DNA from: Streptomyces aureus
GTDB lineage: Bacteria; Actinomycetota; Actinomycetes; Streptomycetales; Streptomycetaceae
Length of the DNA stretch: 64,000 bases
NCBI RefSeq assembly: GCF_000725495.1
Contig: NZ_JNZD01000009.1
Span: forward strand, 175,889-239,888
Direction of reading: 5' to 3'
The position numbers and the translations under genes are program-made. The notes beneath the pieces are model-generated. The model had not been told where the DNA came from, searched no databases, and worked only from the letters and a program-made list of their open reading frames with translations. Shown piece by piece: positions 8,867 to 17,215 of the stretch; the first letter of the stretch is position 1, and each line of letters starts with the position of its first letter.

Positions 8867-8974
8867 GCCATCACCTCCGGATCCGGGGCGGCCCTCCACC
8901 GCCCGTCTCGCACCGGAAGGATCGGACCATCGGGCGCCGGCCGCGCGCCCACAGGCGGCTTCGGAGCAAGAACG

Positions 8975-9295
8975 TCACTCGTCGGCGTTGTTCTCCGGCG
9001 TGGCGCCGCCACCGCCCTCACCCTTGCGAGCACCCGGGGACCACGGCAGCCGGAACCGGCGCCCGGACGCGTCGCCCTCGGGGTCGTACTCGTACTTCCA
9101 CCCCTGGTGGAGCCCGAGCCGCTTGCTCGTCGCGGCCTGGACCCGCCGGTAGACCAGCACGGTGGACGGACCGCCGTCGACGCCGGGCACGGGGATCCGG
9201 TACGTCTTCGGCGGGTGGCCGGTGATCCCGATCAGGACGGGCAGGACGCGCCCGTCCAGCGGGCCGCCGAAAAAGGGGGTGTCTTCGCTCTTCAC
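8975..9295 (-). CDS. Conserved hypothetical protein
   Basis: About 106 residues beginning VKSEDTPFFGGPLDGRVLPVL. The opening FFGGPLDGR motif is common in small uncharacterised actinomycete proteins. There are no membrane segments or signal peptide, and the C-terminus is Gly/Glu-rich. GTG 9295 is preferred because the homology-like segment begins there. The gene follows the TetR gene on the same strand by ten bases, so the two are probably cotranscribed. Confidence 0.7.
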   Translation of the reverse strand: MKSEDTPFFGGPLDGRVLPVLIGITGHPPKTYRIPVPGVDGGPSTVLVYRRVQAATSKRLGLHQGWKYEYDPEGDASGRRFRLPWSPGARKGEGGGGATPENNADE

Positions 9296-9305
9296 CGGAC
9301 CAGTG

Positions 9306-10031
9306 TCACAGCAGGTGGGCCGCATTCCCGACAACGGGCAGCACCCGGCGGACCAGGGCGCCCGCGATGCCGTCGGGGCGCTCCATCGCGAGCGCCGCCC
9401 GGATCACCGCCGCGGTCTGCGGATCACTCCCGGAGCTCACCACGAGCGCCGCCGTGAACTGCTCGACGAGCCAGTCCCGCAGCTCGTCCAGCGGCGGTTC
9501 CTTGTCCTCGTCGAGCCAGATCAGCGAGGCGGCCTCCACGGCCGTGATCCACATCCGCACCGTCATCCGCAGCCGGGGCCCGGGTTCCGGCACCGCCAGA
9601 TGCACGAGGATGTGCTCCGCCGCCGCCCGGCGGACCCCGTCGACTATCGCCGTGGTCCGCGAGGTCTCGATCACGCTCCCGCCCTGCAGCAGCGCGCTGA
9701 ACCCGGCGTCGTGCTGGTCCACGAACGCGAGATACCGGTCGAGGGCCCGGGAGAGCCGCTCGGTCAGCGGCCCCTCCGCCGGCTCCGCGAAGCACTGCTC
9801 CAGCTCCTGCGCCGCCGACCGCAGGGCAGCCTCGTACAACTGCTGCTTGCCGCCCGGGAAGTACCGGTACACGAGCGGCCGCGACACCCCGGCGGCCTCC
9901 GCCACGTCGTCCAGCGAGACCTCCTCGGGCACCCGCTGGGCGAACAGGGACAGCGCGGCCTCGAGCAACTGACTGCGCCGCTCCTCGACACTGAGCCGAC
10001 GGTAAGCGGGGGTGGAAGCCTGCGAGGTCAT
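9306..10031 (-). CDS. TetR-family transcriptional regulator
   Basis: A 241-residue TetR/AcrR regulator. The helix-turn-helix is at about residues 30-60 (VSLDDVAEAAGVSRPLVYRYF). The C-terminal ligand-binding domain is helical and variable. The ATG at 10031 begins the conserved part; longer frames are unlikely. It lies downstream of the AurF-type oxygenase gene on the same strand and may control it and the divergent ferritin-like gene through the palindrome at 11471-11493. That link is inference. Confidence 0.92.
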   Translation of the reverse strand: MTSQASTPAYRRLSVEERRSQLLEAALSLFAQRVPEEVSLDDVAEAAGVSRPLVYRYFPGGKQQLYEAALRSAAQELEQCFAEPAEGPLTERLSRALDRYLAFVDQHDAGFSALLQGGSVIETSRTTAIVDGVRRAAAEHILVHLAVPEPGPRLRMTVRMWITAVEAASLIWLDEDKEPPLDELRDWLVEQFTAALVVSSGSDPQTAAVIRAALAMERPDGIAGALVRRVLPVVGNAAHLL

Positions 10032-10137
10032 GACGGGCAGCGTAACCGCCCCCGGACACACACCCACGTACACAACCAGAGCACCACATGAGCCAACGGC
10101 ACACATCCACACAGCGATCCCCGGTTCCGGCCCCAAG

Positions 10138-10443
10138 CCCAAGACGACCCGCAGCCGCCGTACGACGATTCCCGGCCCCACGCCCAAGACGACCCGCAGC
10201 CGCCGTACGACGCGAGGGGACGTGCCGGTACATCAGATGCCCGCAGCCGGACGGATCGTCACCAAGGCACACCTTGCGACGCCGGTGGGATCCGTTCGGA
10301 TGTGGGCGGATGTACCGGCGCGGCCCCGCCCCCACCGAAGCCTCGGCGCCCCGAGCCGAGGCCCCCGGCCGGCCGAGCACACCCGAGCCGAGGCCCCCGG
10401 CCGGCCGAGCACACCCGAGCCGAGCCCCCCGCCCCGCCGAGCA
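10138..10443. repeat. GC-rich minisatellite-like repeats
   Basis: Two tandem arrays lie in the 450-base gap between the TetR and oxygenase genes. The first has two copies of a 30-base block (10138-10167 and 10183-10212, period 45). The second has about three copies of a 32-base block (10352 to 10443) built on CGAGCCGAGGCCCCCGGCC. No convincing gene is seen in the gap. Confidence 0.75.
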
Positions 10444-10480
10444 CTACCTGGTCGAGGCCCCCGGCCCGAACCCGCCGAGG

Positions 10481-11410
10481 TCAGGCCAGCAACCCCGAAG
10501 ACCGCCAAAGCCGCCGCCCGGCCCCCCGCAGCACCCCGATCTCGTCCAGGAAGTCCGTCAGCTTCTTCGCCCCGGTCTGCATCACGTCCCGCCGGTGCCC
10601 ACTGGCCTTCACCTGTGCCATGGCCTCCCGCTTGTCGAGCCCGACGTTCGTGTAGACGTCGGGGTTGACGAACGCCACGGAGAACACCCGCGCGAACTCG
10701 CCCGAGGTGAGCCGCGTGAACTCCTGCGACCACCGCGGAGCGGTCAGCATCTGGCGCCGCAACTCCTCCCGGGCGTACCGGACATGCCGGGCCTCCTCCA
10801 CCACATGGATCCGCGTGACCCCCCGGACGAGGGTCTGCACCCGCTCGTCCGGGAACGTCAGCCGCTGCATCCAGTCGAGGATCTCCTCGCCGAGCAGCGT
10901 CGCCGTGAAGGACCCCGGAGTCGTCGAGATGGTCTTGAACAGCCGCCCGAGGTTCATGTGCGCCCGGCTCACGGGATAGTGCGGGGTGCCCCCGCGCGTG
11001 ATCAGCCGCGCGAACATCTTCGAGTGCCGGCACTCGTCCTCGATCTCGGTCAGCGCGTACCGCACGTGCGCGCTCGTCGCCGCCTTGTCGTAGATGTGCC
11101 GCACGAGCAGCTGCATGAGGATGATCTCGAACCAGATGCCCAGCGAGGCCAGCGCGGCCGACTCGTGCTGGGACAGCGCGATCCGCTGCTCCTCGCCCAT
11201 CGTCCGCCACAGCGGGGTGTCGTACAGCGACACCAGCTCCGGCGGCCAGAACCACTTGCCCTCCTCGAAGGGCGCGTCCCAGTCGAGCTCCTTGTCGGGG
11301 TCGAAGGAGTGCTTGGCGGAGGAGTCGAGGAGGCGCTCGGCCACCTGCTCCCGGTCCTTGAGCAGACCGAGCGCGTCACGGAGCACATCGGCCTCGGGCA
11401 CCGTCGTCAT
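10481..11410 (-). CDS. AurF-type diiron oxygenase
   Basis: A 309-residue protein of the p-aminobenzoate N-oxygenase (AurF) family, which oxidises amines with a non-heme diiron centre. Metal-ligand motifs are visible: ESAALASLGIWFE, EIEDECRHSKMF and VVEEARHVRYA, providing Glu and His ligands on four helices. ATG 11410 fits the conserved N-terminus. It is divergent from the ferritin-like gene at 11550, sharing a 139-base intergenic region that holds a palindrome. The physiological substrate is unknown. Confidence 0.85.
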   Translation of the reverse strand: MTTVPEADVLRDALGLLKDREQVAERLLDSSAKHSFDPDKELDWDAPFEEGKWFWPPELVSLYDTPLWRTMGEEQRIALSQHESAALASLGIWFEIILMQLLVRHIYDKAATSAHVRYALTEIEDECRHSKMFARLITRGGTPHYPVSRAHMNLGRLFKTISTTPGSFTATLLGEEILDWMQRLTFPDERVQTLVRGVTRIHVVEEARHVRYAREELRRQMLTAPRWSQEFTRLTSGEFARVFSVAFVNPDVYTNVGLDKREAMAQVKASGHRRDVMQTGAKKLTDFLDEIGVLRGAGRRLWRSSGLLA

Positions 11411-11470
11411 GGCAGTTCCACCTCGTCGTACGGGATCGCTTCTGGAGTTACCGGCGGTCACCACTTATGA

Positions 11471-11493
11471 GACTGCTTGTCAGCAAGCTCGTC
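11471..11493. promoter_or_regulatory. Palindrome in divergent promoter region
   Basis: GCTTGTCAGCAAGC forms a 5-bp inverted repeat around TCAG, extended by GAC/GTC on the outside. It lies between the two divergent diiron genes. It is a candidate operator for the nearby TetR protein; the assignment is inference. Confidence 0.4.
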
Positions 11494-11549
11494 AATCCCC
11501 TGTGCCGGACTTGTTGACGGCGCGTCTACTCCGTGTGAGCCTGCGATGT

Positions 11550-12653
11550 ATGCCGACGCATGAGCTGTACGCCGCGGACTCGGGAGATCCCCTCTGGCAG
11601 GTGCCGGCCTCGGGGGCGGCCCGCTTCAGCTGGGAGTACGACGACGGTCGTGACCGGCTGCTCGCCCTCTACCAGAAGGGCAAGGACAAACAGTGGGACG
11701 GACAGAAACGCATCGACTGGAGCCTGGAGGTCGACCCCGCCGATCCGCTCGGCACCCCCGACGAGGCGATGACGCTGTACGGCACCCCGTACTGGGCGAA
11801 GATGACCGACCGGGACAAGGGTGACCTGCGCAAGCACTACTCCGCCTGGCAGTTCAGCCAGTTCCTGCACGGCGAACAGGGGGCGATGGTCTGCGCGGCG
11901 CGGATCGTGGAATCGGTCCCCGACCTCGACGCGAAGTTCTACTCGGCCACCCAGACCATGGACGAGGCCCGGCACGCGGAGGTCTACTCCCGCTTCCTGC
12001 ACGAGAAGATCGGGATGCTCTACCCGGTCAACGACAACCTCCGGGCCCTGCTCGGCGACACCCTCCGCGACTCGCGCTGGGACATGCCCTACCTCGGCAT
12101 GCAGGTCCTGATCGAGGGGCTGGCGCTGGCCGCCTTCGGGATGATCAGGGACACCACCGACAAGCCGCTGCCGAAGCAGATCCTGTCCTACGTGATGCAG
12201 GACGAGGCCCGTCACGTGGCCTTCGGCCGGATGGCGCTGCGCGACTACTATCGGCAGCTGTCCGACGCCGAACTGCGCGAGCGCGAGGAATTCGTCATCG
12301 AGGGCTGCTACTTGATGCGGGACCGGCTGCGCGGGGTCGAGGTCCTGGAGAACTTCGGGATCCCGAAGGCGGAGGCGGAGGAGTTCAGCGAGAACTCCGA
12401 GTTCCTGCACCTGTTCCGCAAGCTGCTGTTCAGCCGCATCGTCCCCTGCGTCAAGGACATCGGACTGTGGGGCGAGCGCCTCCAGCGCGCCTATCTGGAG
12501 ATGGGCGTCTTCGACATGGGCGACTCCAACCTGGACCTGCTGATGGCCCAGGACGAGGAACTGGCCGAACAACTGGACGCGGAACGCTTCGCGGCCGAGG
12601 AACGGGACCGGGTGACGGAGATCGAGACCACGATCGACGAGGGCCGAGGCTGA
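11550..12653 (+). CDS. Ferritin-like diiron protein
   Basis: A 367-residue helical protein with two DEARH motifs (TMDEARHAEVY and MQDEARHVAFG) plus upstream glutamates (HGEQGAM, IEGLALAAF). This is the pattern of ferritin-like diiron oxygenases and oxidases. The ATG at 11550 is used; a GTG five codons upstream is an alternative. Divergence from the AurF-type gene suggests a shared regulon. It could be an oxygenase partner or an independent hydroxylase. Confidence 0.82.
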   Translation: MPTHELYAADSGDPLWQVPASGAARFSWEYDDGRDRLLALYQKGKDKQWDGQKRIDWSLEVDPADPLGTPDEAMTLYGTPYWAKMTDRDKGDLRKHYSAWQFSQFLHGEQGAMVCAARIVESVPDLDAKFYSATQTMDEARHAEVYSRFLHEKIGMLYPVNDNLRALLGDTLRDSRWDMPYLGMQVLIEGLALAAFGMIRDTTDKPLPKQILSYVMQDEARHVAFGRMALRDYYRQLSDAELREREEFVIEGCYLMRDRLRGVEVLENFGIPKAEAEEFSENSEFLHLFRKLLFSRIVPCVKDIGLWGERLQRAYLEMGVFDMGDSNLDLLMAQDEELAEQLDAERFAAEERDRVTEIETTIDEGRG

Positions 12654-12659
12654 CCGACC

Positions 12660-12800
12660 CACCCGATCCGCCCGGACCCGCCCCCGGACCGACCCGACCC
12701 GCCCCCGGACCGGACCCGCCGGACCCGACCCCGAGCCTGACCGACCCGCCCCCGGACCGGCCGGACCCGACCCGACGCAAAGCGTCCCAGCCGGACCCGA
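12660..12800. repeat. Low-complexity CCCGGACC/GACCCG tract
   Basis: An irregular repetition of GACCCGCCCCCGGACC-like units downstream of the ferritin-like gene. Apparent reading frames through it are artefacts of composition. Confidence 0.65.
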
Positions 12801-12822
12801 CCGGACCGGCCCCAAGCAGCGG

Positions 12823-13326
12823 CTAAGGCGCCAACACCGTGGACCCCGGACGCCCGGAGTCGTCGGCCGCCCCCGGCGGGAAAGAGGTCCGCAGGGTGAA
12901 GGCGTACGGCGTGGGGCCGTGCTCCCGCAGGTGCAGCAGACGGGACTCGGCCTCCGCGACCGTGGGACGGTGACCGGCCGGGACCCACCACAGGGCGGTC
13001 ACCGCCTCCTCGAGACGCTCGAAGAACTCACGGCGCCGCGCCATCAGTTCGCGGTGCAGACCCTGGTACATGAACGCCGTCAGGGCGTTCGGGTCGCGCC
13101 AGGTGGACATGTTGACCATCATCCACGCGTCGCCGAGGACACGGATGTCCGTGGCGTCGCCGGTGTCGTCCTGGAGACGCCAGACGAATCCGTCGGCGGC
13201 GTCCGCGACGGCGTTCACGGGTTCGAGGCCGTCCACGAAGGCCTTCAACTGGGGAGATTCCAAAGGTGCTTTGAGGCGGGCGATGTTGACCTGGGCGAGC
13301 TCGTACGAAGCTGTCGACGAAGTCAT
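12823..13326 (-). CDS. DUF3291 protein
   Basis: A 167-residue protein starting MTSSTASYELAQVNIARLKAPLESPQL and containing NAVADAADGFVWRLQ, which is characteristic of DUF3291. These are dimeric alpha/beta-barrel-like proteins related to heme-degrading monooxygenases, of unknown function. ATG 13326 is the conserved start. Both flanks are GC-rich repeat tracts, so the gene is a separate transcription unit. Confidence 0.88.
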   Translation of the reverse strand: MTSSTASYELAQVNIARLKAPLESPQLKAFVDGLEPVNAVADAADGFVWRLQDDTGDATDIRVLGDAWMMVNMSTWRDPNALTAFMYQGLHRELMARRREFFERLEEAVTALWWVPAGHRPTVAEAESRLLHLREHGPTPYAFTLRTSFPPGAADDSGRPGSTVLAP

Positions 13327-13411
13327 GACCGAACGGTAGGTCGGCCCCCATACCGGACACAGCCCCTGTCTCACGGACTGAGAGCCGAGAGCCCCCGCCC
13401 GCCCCGGACCG

Positions 13412-13515
13412 ACCCCCGCGAAGCCGTCCCGGACCCCCGCGAAACCGTCCCGCACCCCGCGAAGCCATGCCGGACCCCGCGAAGCCATGCCGGACCCCCG
13501 CGAAGCCGTCCCGCA
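13412..13515. repeat. Short tandem repeat array
   Basis: About five copies of a 20-22-base unit built on CCCCGCGAAGCCGTCCCGGA, with third-base variations, lying between DUF3291 and the PBP gene. Confidence 0.75.
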
Positions 13516-13560
13516 CCGAACCGATCGCCCCACCCGGCGCCGGAACAGCAGGCACCGCCC

Positions 13561-15018
13561 TCAAGAGCCCAGCACCGCCTCCATCACCGCCCGCGCGATC
13601 GGCCCCGCGAACCCGCCCCCGGTGATGTCCCCCCTGCGCGCCGCCGCGTCCTCGACGACCACGGCGACGGCGACGGCGGGCTCCACGGAGTCGTCCGCCC
13701 GCGCCCACGAGATGAACCAGGCGTACGGCGTACCGGAGTTGCCGATGCCGTGCTGGGCGGTGCCGGTCTTGCCGCCCACGGTGGCCCCGGGGATGGCGGC
13801 CACCGTCCCGGTGCCCTTCTCCACGACGTCGGTCATCAGCTCGCGCATGCGCTGCGCCGTGGAAGCGGTCATCGCCTGGTGCAGGATCCGCGGCCCGGTC
13901 GTGGTCAGCGTCCCGCCGGAGTGCGAGGTCGTCCGCTCCACCAGGTAGGGCGTCTTGACCGTGCCGTCACCCGCGACGGCCCCCGCGATCATCGCCATCT
14001 GCAGCGGAGTCGCCCGGGTGTCGAACTGGCCGATGGAGGAGAGCGCCAACTGCGCGTTGTCGAGCCGCAGATCGAAGTTGCTGGGCGCCACCGAGAACGG
14101 GATGCGCAGCTTGCGGTCGTTGAAGCCGAACCCGGCCGCCGTACGGGTCATGCCGTCGAGCCCGACGTCCACGCCGAGCTTGGCGAAGACGGTGTTGCAG
14201 GACCAGGTGAAGGCGTACCGCAGGGAGGCGTCCGCGCAGCCCTCCGTCTCGTTCGTGAGCCGGGTCGTGGTGCCGGGGAGCCGGTAGGGGTCCGGCGACC
14301 CGGTCGGCGCGTCCACGTCGTCCACCACCCCGGAGTCCAGCGCCGCCGCCGCGGTCAGCACCTTGAACGTCGACCCCGGCGGATACGTCTGCCGGATGGC
14401 CCGGTTGAGCATCGGCTTGTCGTCCTGGTCGTTCAGCCGGGCCCACGCCCGGGACGCGGCCGGCCCCGTCCCGGACAGCTGCCCGGGGTCGTACGAGGGG
14501 GTGGAGACCAGGGCCAGGATCCGGCCGGTGGACGGCTCGATCGCGGCGACCGCGCCCCTGCGGGGGCCGAGCCCCTCGAAGGCGGCCCGCTGCGCCTCCG
14601 CGTTCAGCGTGGTGACGACCCGGCCCCCGGCACCGCGGGCCCGGACGAGCCCGTTGAACAGCGGGTACGGGGCGAGCATCGGATCGCTGCCGGACAGGAC
14701 GCCGTCCTCGGTGCCCTCCAGCAGCGTGGTCCCGTACAGCTGCGAGGCGAAGCCGGTCACGGGCGCGTACAACGGCCCGTCCAGATAGGTCCGTTCGTAG
14801 CGGAACTGGCGGCCGGTGTCGCGGGAGCCGGTGACCGCCCGGCCGTCGACGACGATGTCCCCGCGCGGCTGGCCGTAACGGGCGATCGCGGTGCGGCGGT
14901 TGGCGGGGTTGTCGTCGTAGGACGGGGCCTGGACCACCTGGATACGGGCGGCGTTGACCAGGAGGGCGACGAGCAGCAGCGCGCACAGTCCGACGGCCCG
15001 GCGGATGTACTTGGTCAT
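13561..15018 (-). CDS. Class B penicillin-binding protein (transpeptidase)
   Basis: A 485-residue peptidoglycan transpeptidase with one N-terminal membrane anchor (RRAVGLCALLLVALLVNAARI). The active-site motifs are all present: SxxK as STFK (Ser216, Lys219), SxN as SCN (273-275) and KTG (417-419). Its ATG overlaps the stop of the FtsW-like gene by four bases, the usual class B PBP/SEDS pairing in which the SEDS protein polymerises glycan and the PBP crosslinks. Streptomyces have several such pairs, so the process served (growth, division or sporulation) is not settled here. Confidence 0.93.
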   Translation of the reverse strand: MTKYIRRAVGLCALLLVALLVNAARIQVVQAPSYDDNPANRRTAIARYGQPRGDIVVDGRAVTGSRDTGRQFRYERTYLDGPLYAPVTGFASQLYGTTLLEGTEDGVLSGSDPMLAPYPLFNGLVRARGAGGRVVTTLNAEAQRAAFEGLGPRRGAVAAIEPSTGRILALVSTPSYDPGQLSGTGPAASRAWARLNDQDDKPMLNRAIRQTYPPGSTFKVLTAAAALDSGVVDDVDAPTGSPDPYRLPGTTTRLTNETEGCADASLRYAFTWSCNTVFAKLGVDVGLDGMTRTAAGFGFNDRKLRIPFSVAPSNFDLRLDNAQLALSSIGQFDTRATPLQMAMIAGAVAGDGTVKTPYLVERTTSHSGGTLTTTGPRILHQAMTASTAQRMRELMTDVVEKGTGTVAAIPGATVGGKTGTAQHGIGNSGTPYAWFISWARADDSVEPAVAVAVVVEDAAARRGDITGGGFAGPIARAVMEAVLGS

Positions 15019-16391
15019 GGCGCGGGTGTCCCGTCGTACTGACCGCGGGCGCAGTCGCTGATCCGGATGAGCAGGGCCACGATGATCCAGTTGGTGACGA
15101 CGGAGGAGCCGCCCTGCGCGAGGAAGGGCATGGCCATGCCGGTCAGCGGGATCAGTCCGGTGACGCCTCCCGCGATGACGAACACCTGGAGCGCCACGAT
15201 CGAGGCGAGGCCGACCGAGAGCAGCCGGCCGAAGGGGTCGCGCAGGGCGAGGCCCGCGCGGTAGCCGCTGACGACGAAGAGGGCGTAGAGGAGGAAGACG
15301 GCGGCCAGGCCGGCCAGTCCGAGCTCCTCGCCCGCGGTGGCGAGGATGAAGTCGGACTTGGCGGCGAAGCCGATGAGGACCGAGTGGCCGAGCCCGAGAC
15401 CGGTGCCGAGGATCCCTCCGGCGGCGAACGCGAAGAGGGACTGGGCGAGTTGGTTGGGTCCCTGGCCCGCGGCGATCGAGGCGAAGGGGTCCATCCAGTC
15501 CTCGACCCGGCTGTGGACGTGCGGTTCGAGCCGGCCGACGGCGAGCGCGCCCGCGCAGGCGAGCAGCAGCCCGACCGCGATCCATCCGGTGCGGCCGGTG
15601 GCGACGTAGAGCAGGATCACGAACAGGCCGAAGAAGAGCAGCGAGGTGCCGAGGTCCCGCTCCAGGACCAGGACCAGCACGCTGAGCAGCCAGATCGCCA
15701 CGATCGGGCCGAGGACCCGGCCGGTGGGCAGTTGCAGCCGACGGAACCGCCAGATCTGACGGCCGCTGTAGGCGAGCGCGTTGCGGTTGGCGGCGAGATA
15801 GCCGGCGAAGAACACGGCGAGCAGGACCTTGGCGAACTCGCCCGGCTGGATGGAGAATCCGGCGATCCGGATCCAGATGCGGGCGCCGTTCACCGCCGGG
15901 AAGAGGATCGGCAGGACGAGCAGGGCGAGCGCGCCGACCACCGACACGTACGTGTAGCGCTGCAGGACCCGGTGGTCGCGCAGACAGAGGACGACGACGA
16001 TGAAGAACGCGACGCCGAGCGTGGACCAGACGAGCTGGATGGGAGCCGCCCGGTCGTCCGGGGTCTGGAGGTCGAGCCGGTAGATCAGCACCAGGCCCAG
16101 GCCGTTGAGGAGGACGGCGATGGGCAGCAGCAGCGGATCGGCGTACGGGGCCCGCAGGCGGACGGCGACATGGGCGACGAGGGCGAGCACGCCGAGCCCG
16201 GCGCCGTAACCCGCGGCGCCGGGCGGAACGGTTCCGTGCCGGGCGAGGCCCACCGCGCAGTAGCCGTACACACAGAGCAGGACGGCGAGGACGATCAGGG
16301 CGAGCTCGATGCCACGGCGCCTGGGCAGGCGTTCGGCGGGAGGGGCCGGGTCCGCCGCCACGGCCGTTCCGGACATTCCGGGCAGGGTCAT
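15015..16391 (-). CDS. FtsW/RodA/SpoVE-family SEDS glycosyltransferase
   Basis: A 458-residue polytopic membrane protein with about ten to twelve hydrophobic segments. Family motifs include NGARIWIRIAGFSIQPGEFAKV and the loop GHSVLIGFAAKSDFILATAGEELG. It polymerises lipid II into glycan strands at the membrane with its partner PBP, encoded immediately downstream with a four-base overlap. The first ATG (16391) is used; a second ATG at codon 6 is equally possible. Confidence 0.93.
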   Translation of the reverse strand: MTLPGMSGTAVAADPAPPAERLPRRRGIELALIVLAVLLCVYGYCAVGLARHGTVPPGAAGYGAGLGVLALVAHVAVRLRAPYADPLLLPIAVLLNGLGLVLIYRLDLQTPDDRAAPIQLVWSTLGVAFFIVVVLCLRDHRVLQRYTYVSVVGALALLVLPILFPAVNGARIWIRIAGFSIQPGEFAKVLLAVFFAGYLAANRNALAYSGRQIWRFRRLQLPTGRVLGPIVAIWLLSVLVLVLERDLGTSLLFFGLFVILLYVATGRTGWIAVGLLLACAGALAVGRLEPHVHSRVEDWMDPFASIAAGQGPNQLAQSLFAFAAGGILGTGLGLGHSVLIGFAAKSDFILATAGEELGLAGLAAVFLLYALFVVSGYRAGLALRDPFGRLLSVGLASIVALQVFVIAGGVTGLIPLTGMAMPFLAQGGSSVVTNWIIVALLIRISDCARGQYDGTPAP

Positions 16392-16467
16392 GTCCGGAAC
16401 GTAGCAGGGGGCGGCCCGATGTCCCGTCAGGCGATGACGACCGGCGGGCCCGGTTCGTCGTGGGGGG

Positions 16468-17133
16468 TCAGCACCAGCGGGGGGACGGGCCGATGTTGTC
16501 GATGTAGCGCGCGGCGCCCCAGGCCCAGGTGCCGTCCGTGAGCAGGTACCAGAGCGGGTTGCCGTCGACCTTCTCGCCCGCGGTCTTGCAGAAGATGGAG
16601 ACGATCTCCCCCTGTCGCGCGACCCGGATCAGCTGGCTGCCGCGGGTCGGGGAGCTGCGCAGGGCGAGTCCGCCGCGGGCGGTGATCCGGCCCTGGTAGA
16701 GCCGCGGGTTGCTCTGCGCGGCGCCGTCGCCCCGGCCGTTCCCGTTGCCGTTGCCGTTCCCGTTGCCGTTCCCGTTGCCGTTGCCGTTGTTCCAGGTGTG
16801 GCCGCCGCCGTCACCGCCTCCGTTGCTCCAGGTCTGGCCGCCTCCGCCGCCTCCGCCGCCCCCGCCGTTGGTCCAGGTCTGGCCGCCCCCGCCTCCGCCG
16901 CCCCCGCCGTTGTCCCAGGAGTTCCCGCCGGTGCTCGGCTCGCGGCCGTCGCCGCCCCCGTCGCCGCCGCCGTCCCACTGGTGGGCGCCGGTGCCGTTGC
17001 TCGACTGGTGGCTGTCACCGTTTCCGGAGCCCCCGTCGCCGTCGGCGAGGGCGGGAGCGGCACCCGCGAGGGCGACGAGACTGCCGGCGGCGAGAGCCAT
17101 ACCGACTCGGGTGTAGGTGGACCGCAGAGACAT
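16468..17133 (-). CDS. Secreted SH3-like protein with Gly/Asn-repeat linker
   Basis: A 221-residue exported protein. The signal peptide (RVGMALAAGSLVALAGAAPALA) is followed by about 110 residues of Gly/Asn/Asp low complexity, including a run of eight alternating Asn-Gly units and GGGGGGGGQTW-like repeats. A C-terminal SH3-like (SH3b) domain contains two cysteines (IFCKTAGEK and PRWC). Such domains bind cell wall. GGAGG stands just upstream of ATG 17133. Probably a wall-associated structural or signalling protein; function unknown. Confidence 0.82.
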   Translation of the reverse strand: MSLRSTYTRVGMALAAGSLVALAGAAPALADGDGGSGNGDSHQSSNGTGAHQWDGGGDGGGDGREPSTGGNSWDNGGGGGGGGGQTWTNGGGGGGGGGGQTWSNGGGDGGGHTWNNGNGNGNGNGNGNGNGNGRGDGAAQSNPRLYQGRITARGGLALRSSPTRGSQLIRVARQGEIVSIFCKTAGEKVDGNPLWYLLTDGTWAWGAARYIDNIGPSPRWC

Positions 17134-17215
17134 GGAAGGCTCCTCCGGGACGGGGACGGAACAGGGGCGAAGCTGACTTACCGCCACATTAGGATCGGGA
17201 GCCGGGGACCGCAGT

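Noticed and set aside
12919..15042. 707-residue plus-strand open frame opposite DUF3291 and the PBP
   Set aside because: It spans two clear minus-strand genes and a repeat tract; the product is Arg/Pro/Gly-rich noise.
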